NCBI GenBank assembly: GCA_029561255.1
Contig: JAKQJH010000058.1
Location: forward strand, 1 to 56,558
Origin: Bacteroidota bacterium
Lineage (GTDB): Bacteria; Bacteroidota; Bacteroidia; Chitinophagales; Chitinophagaceae
Direction: 5' to 3'
DNA: 56,558 nucleotides
The notes under the pieces are model-generated. The model had not been told where the DNA came from, did no database searches, and was given only the letters and a program-made list of their open reading frames with translations. Positions 53,337-56,558 of the stretch are shown here, piece after piece. The number at the start of each line of letters is the position of its first letter. Position 1 is the stretch's first letter. The position numbers and the translations under genes were made by a program.

Positions 53337-53663
53337 GTTTTATTAAAAGACCTTGAAGACTGGCTTCTTTAGATAAAAAGGTCCCGGGGAATCATTTCAT
53401 CGAGCAAATGATACCCCGGGACCTTTTCCATGGGGGTAATGGGTTGGTGTTATCAACATCCGAAATCGAATCTTAAGGTTGGGGTATTGGGTTGGTGTTA
53501 TCACCAACCCAATATCCCTGTTAAAGATCTCTAAATCTTGCCCCCTCCATACAACGTGGCACGCTTTTTCCCGTTCTTACCCCCAAATACTGACAGGTGT
53601 TGAAAACAAACAAAAACCATTTTAACCGTCTTACATTACTTTTACCCACCTAAAGAGACCAAT
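53304..53663. other. 360-bp gene-free gap with several hairpins
   Basis: No credible gene is present. From left to right it holds the end of a heptamer array, a 52-bp hairpin ending in TTTT (53376-53427), a direct repeat of GGGTTGGTGTTATCA (53441-53455 and 53489-53503), and an imperfect hairpin ATTGGGTTGGTG/CACCAACCCAAT (53485-53512). The last 100 bp before the ExbB start are T/C-rich and should hold its promoter. I see no open frame with coding character. Confidence 0.75.
53376..53427. terminator. long hairpin terminator
   Basis: The arms AAAAGGTCCCGGGG and CCCCGGGACCTTTT pair perfectly over 14 bp and, after one A-A mismatch, seven further pairs (ATCATTT/AAATGAT) close an 8-nt loop. The total stem is about 21 bp. 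The A and T runs at the ends make it a terminator for transcription from either side. Confidence 0.8.
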
Positions 53664-54359
53664 ATGATCGACTTATTGCAGATTACCGATTCTTTGACAA
53701 AAGCCACACAGAGCCTGTCCGGGGATGCCAATCACGATGGACAATTGAGTTTTTTCGAATTATTGCAGATGGGCGGCTGGATCATGATTCCCCTGGGAGC
53801 CATGATGCTGCTGGGGATTTACATTTTTGCCGAACGGTATATTGCCATCCGGAATGCGGCCAAGATCGATGCGAATTTCATGAACATCATAAGGGATAAT
53901 ATTATCAGCGGCAATGTAACTGCCGCCCGGAATTTTGCCAAGAATACCAATAACCCGGTAGCCAGGATCATTGATAAAGGCATCCAGCGGATCGGTAAGC
54001 CGATTGATGGCATTGAAAAAAGCATGGCCAATGTGGGTCAGCTGGAAATGTACAAACTGGAGAAAAACCTGGATATCCTGTCCGTTATTTCAAAAGCAGC
54101 CCCCATTTTTGGTTTCGTTGGTACCCTGATCGGTCTGATGCAGTTGTTTTCAGGTATCACTTCCTCCAATAAGTTTGATGTGAGTATTATATCCGGTGGT
54201 ATCTATACCAAACTGATTACTTCCATTTCCGGACTGGTGATTGGTCTGATCGCTTACCTGTGCTACAGTTACCTCAATACCCAGATCGACAAGACCGCCA
54301 ATAAAATGGAAGCGGCTTCTGCTGATTTCCTGGACATCCTGCAAGAACCCACCCGATAA
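53664..54359 (+). CDS. MotA/TolQ/ExbB proton channel protein with EF-hand-like loop
   Basis: A 231-residue inner-membrane proton-channel subunit with three helices: near residues 38-58 (GGWIMIPLGAMMLLGIYIF), 145-165 (APIFGFVGTLIGLMQLF) and 190-210. With ExbD it forms a motor energised by the proton gradient, driving TonB or a Tol-like system. The external N-terminus carries DANHDGQLSFFE (residues 21-32), a textbook EF-hand calcium loop with Asp1, Asn3, Asp5, Gly6, hydrophobic 8 and Glu12. ExbD starts 9 bp downstream. No TonB gene is near. Confidence 0.9.
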   Translation: MIDLLQITDSLTKATQSLSGDANHDGQLSFFELLQMGGWIMIPLGAMMLLGIYIFAERYIAIRNAAKIDANFMNIIRDNIISGNVTAARNFAKNTNNPVARIIDKGIQRIGKPIDGIEKSMANVGQLEMYKLEKNLDILSVISKAAPIFGFVGTLIGLMQLFSGITSSNKFDVSIISGGIYTKLITSISGLVIGLIAYLCYSYLNTQIDKTANKMEAASADFLDILQEPTR

Positions 54360-54368
54360 TTTACCTAC

Positions 54369-54770
54369 ATGAAATTCAGAAAGAAACATAGAAAAGAATC
54401 GGAGGTCTTTACGGACTCGCTGAATGATATTCTCTTCATCCTGCTGATGTTCTTTTTGATCGTGGCTACACTGGCGAACCCCAACGTGGTTCCGGTAGGA
54501 CTACCCCGGGGTAAGAAAGAAACCAAGGCCAAGCAGGATATCATGGTGTCCATTAATAAAGACCAGGAATACTTCATAGGCTCTACTAAAGTCGATGCCG
54601 CCAGTTTTGATTCACTCCTTAGCCTCGAAATCAGGAAACAAAAAGCTTTTGTGGATACGCCAACGGTGGTGATCAATGCCGATACCAGTGCTTTTTACGG
54701 GGGGGTGTTTCATGTCATGGGTATTGCTAAGAAAGACACGGCGAAAGTGGTGGCGAGAGTGCAGCAGTAG
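54369..54770 (+). CDS. ExbD/TolR biopolymer transport protein
   Basis: A 133-residue partner of the ExbB-like protein, anchored by one N-terminal helix. TDSLNDILFILLMFFLIVATL near residue 15 contains the membrane Asp (D21) essential for proton flow in the family. The periplasmic domain has KKETKAKQDIMVSINKD and the later TPTVVINADTSAFYGGV. It is 9 bp after ExbB, an operon. Confidence 0.92.
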   Translation: MKFRKKHRKESEVFTDSLNDILFILLMFFLIVATLANPNVVPVGLPRGKKETKAKQDIMVSINKDQEYFIGSTKVDAASFDSLLSLEIRKQKAFVDTPTVVINADTSAFYGGVFHVMGIAKKDTAKVVARVQQ

Positions 54771-54781
54771 AGAAGTCGATA

Positions 54782-54805
54782 GCCTGCCTGCCGGCAAAGG
54801 CAGGC
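54782..54805. repeat. GCCTGCC/GGCAGGC hairpin after ExbD
   Basis: A 7-bp perfect inverted repeat around TGCCGGCAAA, just after the ExbD stop codon. Short GC-rich palindromes of this type recur in Bacteroidota intergenic DNA (general knowledge). There is no T-tract. Confidence 0.6.
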
Positions 54806-54922
54806 CCATATTGTAGCTGGTTGGGATACCAGTTTTGGGTGTGGAATTCAGGGTAAATACGGCGTAATACTACCACGCATTTCCCAGGGGGGATGACTAC
54901 TTTTACCGGGTCAATCCTACCA

Positions 54923-55288
54923 ATGAAACGAGTTGCAATCATCCTCTTCTTATCCGTCTTCTTTTTTTCATGTAAAAAGGAAACCAATATTTCAATTGTC
55001 GGCAACTGGATTGAAGACGCGAATTATTACATGGATAGTACCGGTCAATATACCTGGGGCCCATCAAGCCGCTGGCCATTAAACCTGACCTTTACAACGG
55101 ATGGCACTTGCGAATTTTTCCAGGAAATGGCTGGAAGCACCTGTTCCTACTACTATAATCCTTCTACAAGGGAATTAATTTATGACAGCAATGCTGCACC
55201 CGCTTACAAAGTTTCCCTGCTGAACGAAGAATTTTTAATTCTGGATAGTCATTATCCCGGAGAGAAAACGAGGTACAGGAGAAAGTAG
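54923..55288 (+). CDS. small lipocalin-like lipoprotein
   Basis: A 121-residue lipoprotein. The signal MKRVAIILFLSVFFFSCKKE has its lipobox Cys at residue 16 or so. The rest, with VGNWIEDANYYMDSTGQYTWG and LTFTTDGTCEFFQEM, follows the lipocalin-like pattern (W, then a GT-C-F strand) seen in many Bacteroidota surface lipoproteins. The earlier in-frame start 54893 would precede the signal peptide and is rejected. A heptamer array begins soon after its TAG stop. Confidence 0.78.
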   Translation: MKRVAIILFLSVFFFSCKKETNISIVGNWIEDANYYMDSTGQYTWGPSSRWPLNLTFTTDGTCEFFQEMAGSTCSYYYNPSTRELIYDSNAAPAYKVSLLNEEFLILDSHYPGEKTRYRRK

Positions 55289-55297
55289 GGCGTCGGT

Positions 55298-55353
55298 AGT
55301 CAGCAGTCGGCAGTCAACAGTCGGCAGTCGGCAGTCAGCAGTCAGCAGTCGGC
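55298..55353 (+). repeat. heptamer array (AGTCRRC)8
   Basis: Eight perfect 7-bp units of AGTCAGC, AGTCGGC or AGTCAAC are in strict register, starting 9 bp after a TAG stop codon. A partial unit CGTCGGT precedes them. The unit differs from that in every other gap of the window. Confidence 0.95.
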
Positions 55354-55492
55354 AGCCCATTCTAAAAAGGATTGTCTAAACCTTCTAAACCCTTCATTAA
55401 AACGCTATCTCCTTTCGGCCTTTATAAACCGTACTTTACTACTCATTCTGCTTTAATACGCTATAAACTCTTCTTTAAATCGCTTTCTTCAG

Positions 55493-56356
55493 TCAGCCTT
55501 CTAAACTCTTTCTTCCCATTACCATCCGGTCTTTTCCCTGCATGTCTTTCTTTATTTCTGACATAAATCCTGCTGCGGATAGGAGTTCCGTTACTTCCTT
55601 TCCCAGGTTTTCATGAATTTCAAAAAAGAGGAGACCTTCCAGGGTAAGTTTTGTTTTTGCCAGGGCAATGATGGCTTTATAAAACAATAATGTATCCTGA
55701 TCCGGGACAAACAAAGCGTTGTGCGGTTCGAACTCCAACACATTCGGATGCATGGATGCTTTATTGTTTTCAGGTATGTAAGGCGGGTTACTGATGATGA
55801 TATCTGCCGTTTTCAGTATGGCCCATTGAGCGGGGTCCAGTATATCCAATTGGATGAATTCCACTTCGGCTCCCAGTTTGGCCGCATTTCTTTGGGCCAC
55901 CGTTAAAGCCCCATCACTGATATCCAGGGCCGTGACCTTTGCTTTTCTCAGTCTTCTTTTTAATGAGATGGGAATACAGCCACTGCCTGTGCCAATATCC
56001 AAAATGGATAAAGTGTCAATAGGAAACCTGCAATTGGAAATGACCCATTCCACCAGTTCTTCTGTCTCAGGGCGTGGGATCAATACGTTTTCATCCACAT
56101 AAAACTTCAGCCCGCAAAACCAGGATTCATTCAGCACATATTGTACGGGTGTATGTTTTAAGAGTTTTGCGGCATATCCATGGAGCTGTTCTTCCTCCTC
56201 CGGTGTAATGGGGTTGTTTTTGTAGATCATCCGTTCGGTCTTGTCTGAACCGGTCAGCGATTCCATTACCCAATCACCTATAGCAGAAGCTTCTCCTTCA
56301 TCATAAACGGTGCGGAGTTTATTCAATAAAAAAAAGCCAGCTTCCTGTAAAGTCAT
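55493..56356 (-). CDS. prmC: peptide chain release factor N(5)-glutamine methyltransferase
   Basis: PrmC methylates the GGQ glutamine of release factors RF1 and RF2, aiding termination. The 287-residue protein from the ATG at 56356 has LDIGTGSGCIPISLKRR (SAM motif I) near residue 117 and IIISNPPYIPEN near residue 185, the NPPY motif typical of amino-group methylation. An in-frame TTG two codons upstream is not needed. Its 3' end is followed by AT-rich CTAAAC-type repeats (55375-55500). It is divergent from ribD. Confidence 0.95.
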   Translation of the reverse strand: MTLQEAGFFLLNKLRTVYDEGEASAIGDWVMESLTGSDKTERMIYKNNPITPEEEEQLHGYAAKLLKHTPVQYVLNESWFCGLKFYVDENVLIPRPETEELVEWVISNCRFPIDTLSILDIGTGSGCIPISLKRRLRKAKVTALDISDGALTVAQRNAAKLGAEVEFIQLDILDPAQWAILKTADIIISNPPYIPENNKASMHPNVLEFEPHNALFVPDQDTLLFYKAIIALAKTKLTLEGLLFFEIHENLGKEVTELLSAAGFMSEIKKDMQGKDRMVMGRKSLEG

Positions 56357-56359
56357 TCG

Positions 56360-56367
56360 CAAATATA
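56360..56367 (-). promoter_or_regulatory. predicted leaderless -7 box of prmC
   Basis: On the minus strand TATATTTG is an exact TAnnTTTG match and ends only 3 bp before the prmC ATG. The transcript would begin at or near the ATG. Confidence 0.6.
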
Positions 56368-56377
56368 GTTAATAGTG

Positions 56378-56456
56378 GAGTGGTGAGTGGTGAGTGGTGA
56401 GTGGTGAGTGGTGAGTAGTGAGTGGCTCCTAACAGCTAACAACTAACAGCTAACAA
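56378..56456. repeat. two heptamer arrays between prmC and ribD
   Basis: Seven units of GAGTGGT type (last two GAGTAGT and GAGTGGC) run from 56378 to 56426, followed by four units CTAACAG, CTAACAA, CTAACAG, CTAACAA at 56429-56456. This is the only array here that sits between two divergent start regions instead of after a stop codon. Confidence 0.93.
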
Positions 56457-56464
56457 CCTTCTCT

Positions 56465-56472
56465 TATCTTTG
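56465..56472 (+). promoter_or_regulatory. -7 box of ribD
   Basis: TATCTTTG is an exact TAnnTTTG match, 15 bp before the ribD ATG. It begins 8 bp after the second heptamer array. Confidence 0.6.
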
Positions 56473-56487
56473 CGGGATTAACTGAAA

Positions 56488-56558
56488 ATGACCACCGACG
56501 AAAAATACATGTACCGCTGCATCGAACTGGCCCGGAAAGGAGCTGGTTATGTGGCGCC
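56488..56558 (+). CDS. ribD: riboflavin biosynthesis protein RibD, 5' fragment
   Basis: Only the first 23 codons lie in the window: MTTDEKYMYRCIELARKGAG and following VA. The YMxRCIELARKGAG pattern is the N-terminus of RibD, the bifunctional deaminase/reductase of riboflavin synthesis. The gene is cut by the right edge. It is divergent from prmC. Confidence 0.8.
   Translation, partial: MTTDEKYMYRCIELARKGAGYVA

Noticed and set aside
53376-53427. Long hairpin considered as an insertion-sequence end
   Set aside because: No transposase or second copy is visible in the window, and the A/T ends fit a terminator better.

Overview
The window is chromosomal DNA of a Bacteroidota bacterium, most likely a member of the Chitinophagaceae (inference). 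Signs of this are a type IX secretion (T9SS) C-terminal sorting domain, TAnnTTTG-type -7 promoter boxes, weak Shine-Dalgarno sequences, many Gln-ended signal peptides, NamZ/DUF1343, DUF1080 and a split three-gene transhydrogenase. Nearly all of it is coding, with no rRNA, tRNA, CRISPR array, prophage or insertion sequence that I can see.

Region 1 (1-8.8 kb) is the S10/spc ribosomal protein run rpsC-rplP-rpmC-rpsQ-rplN-rplX-rplE-rpsN-rpsH-rplF-rplR-rpsE-rpmD-rplO-secY. It ends in a strong terminator, and map follows from its own apparently leaderless promoter. The usual infA/rpsM/rpsK/rpsD/rpoA/rplQ block does not follow. Region 2 (8.9-29.8 kb) is mixed housekeeping: a papain-like hydrolase, a BaiN-type flavoprotein, two acyltransferases, ribosomal protein S1, a T9SS cargo, a thioesterase, a photolyase remnant, an SDR enzyme, proline dehydrogenase, thyA, folA, a methyltransferase, pntAA-pntAB-pntB, an rRNA m5C methyltransferase, a LysM protein, fmt and a DUF1080 protein.

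Region 3 (29.9-48.4 kb) is the accessory and most interesting part. Two paralogous pairs of TPR sensor kinase and LuxR-type response regulator are each divergent from a block of large secreted proteins. These include three members of one uncharacterised family (secretion signal, charged helix, C-terminal lectin-like beta domain), a lipocalin-like protein and an astacin-type zinc protease. Between them lie an M48 lipoprotein protease and a tight three-gene operon of a Lys/Thr heptad-repeat exported protein and two small SET-domain proteins. The same 16-bp palindrome, TCCC-N8-GGGA, occurs in the promoter region of all four transcription units or divergent pairs, so this looks like one regulon.

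Region 4 (48.4-56.6 kb) holds namZ, an FKBP isomerase, a membrane protein, pepT, an SPFH protein, an ExbB/ExbD pair (the ExbB carries an EF-hand-like loop), a small lipoprotein, prmC and the start of ribD. Across the window many intergenic gaps hold arrays of degenerate 7-bp direct repeats. Each gap has its own heptamer, and most arrays begin at or just after a stop codon. I know of no described family that matches these in Bacteroidota.
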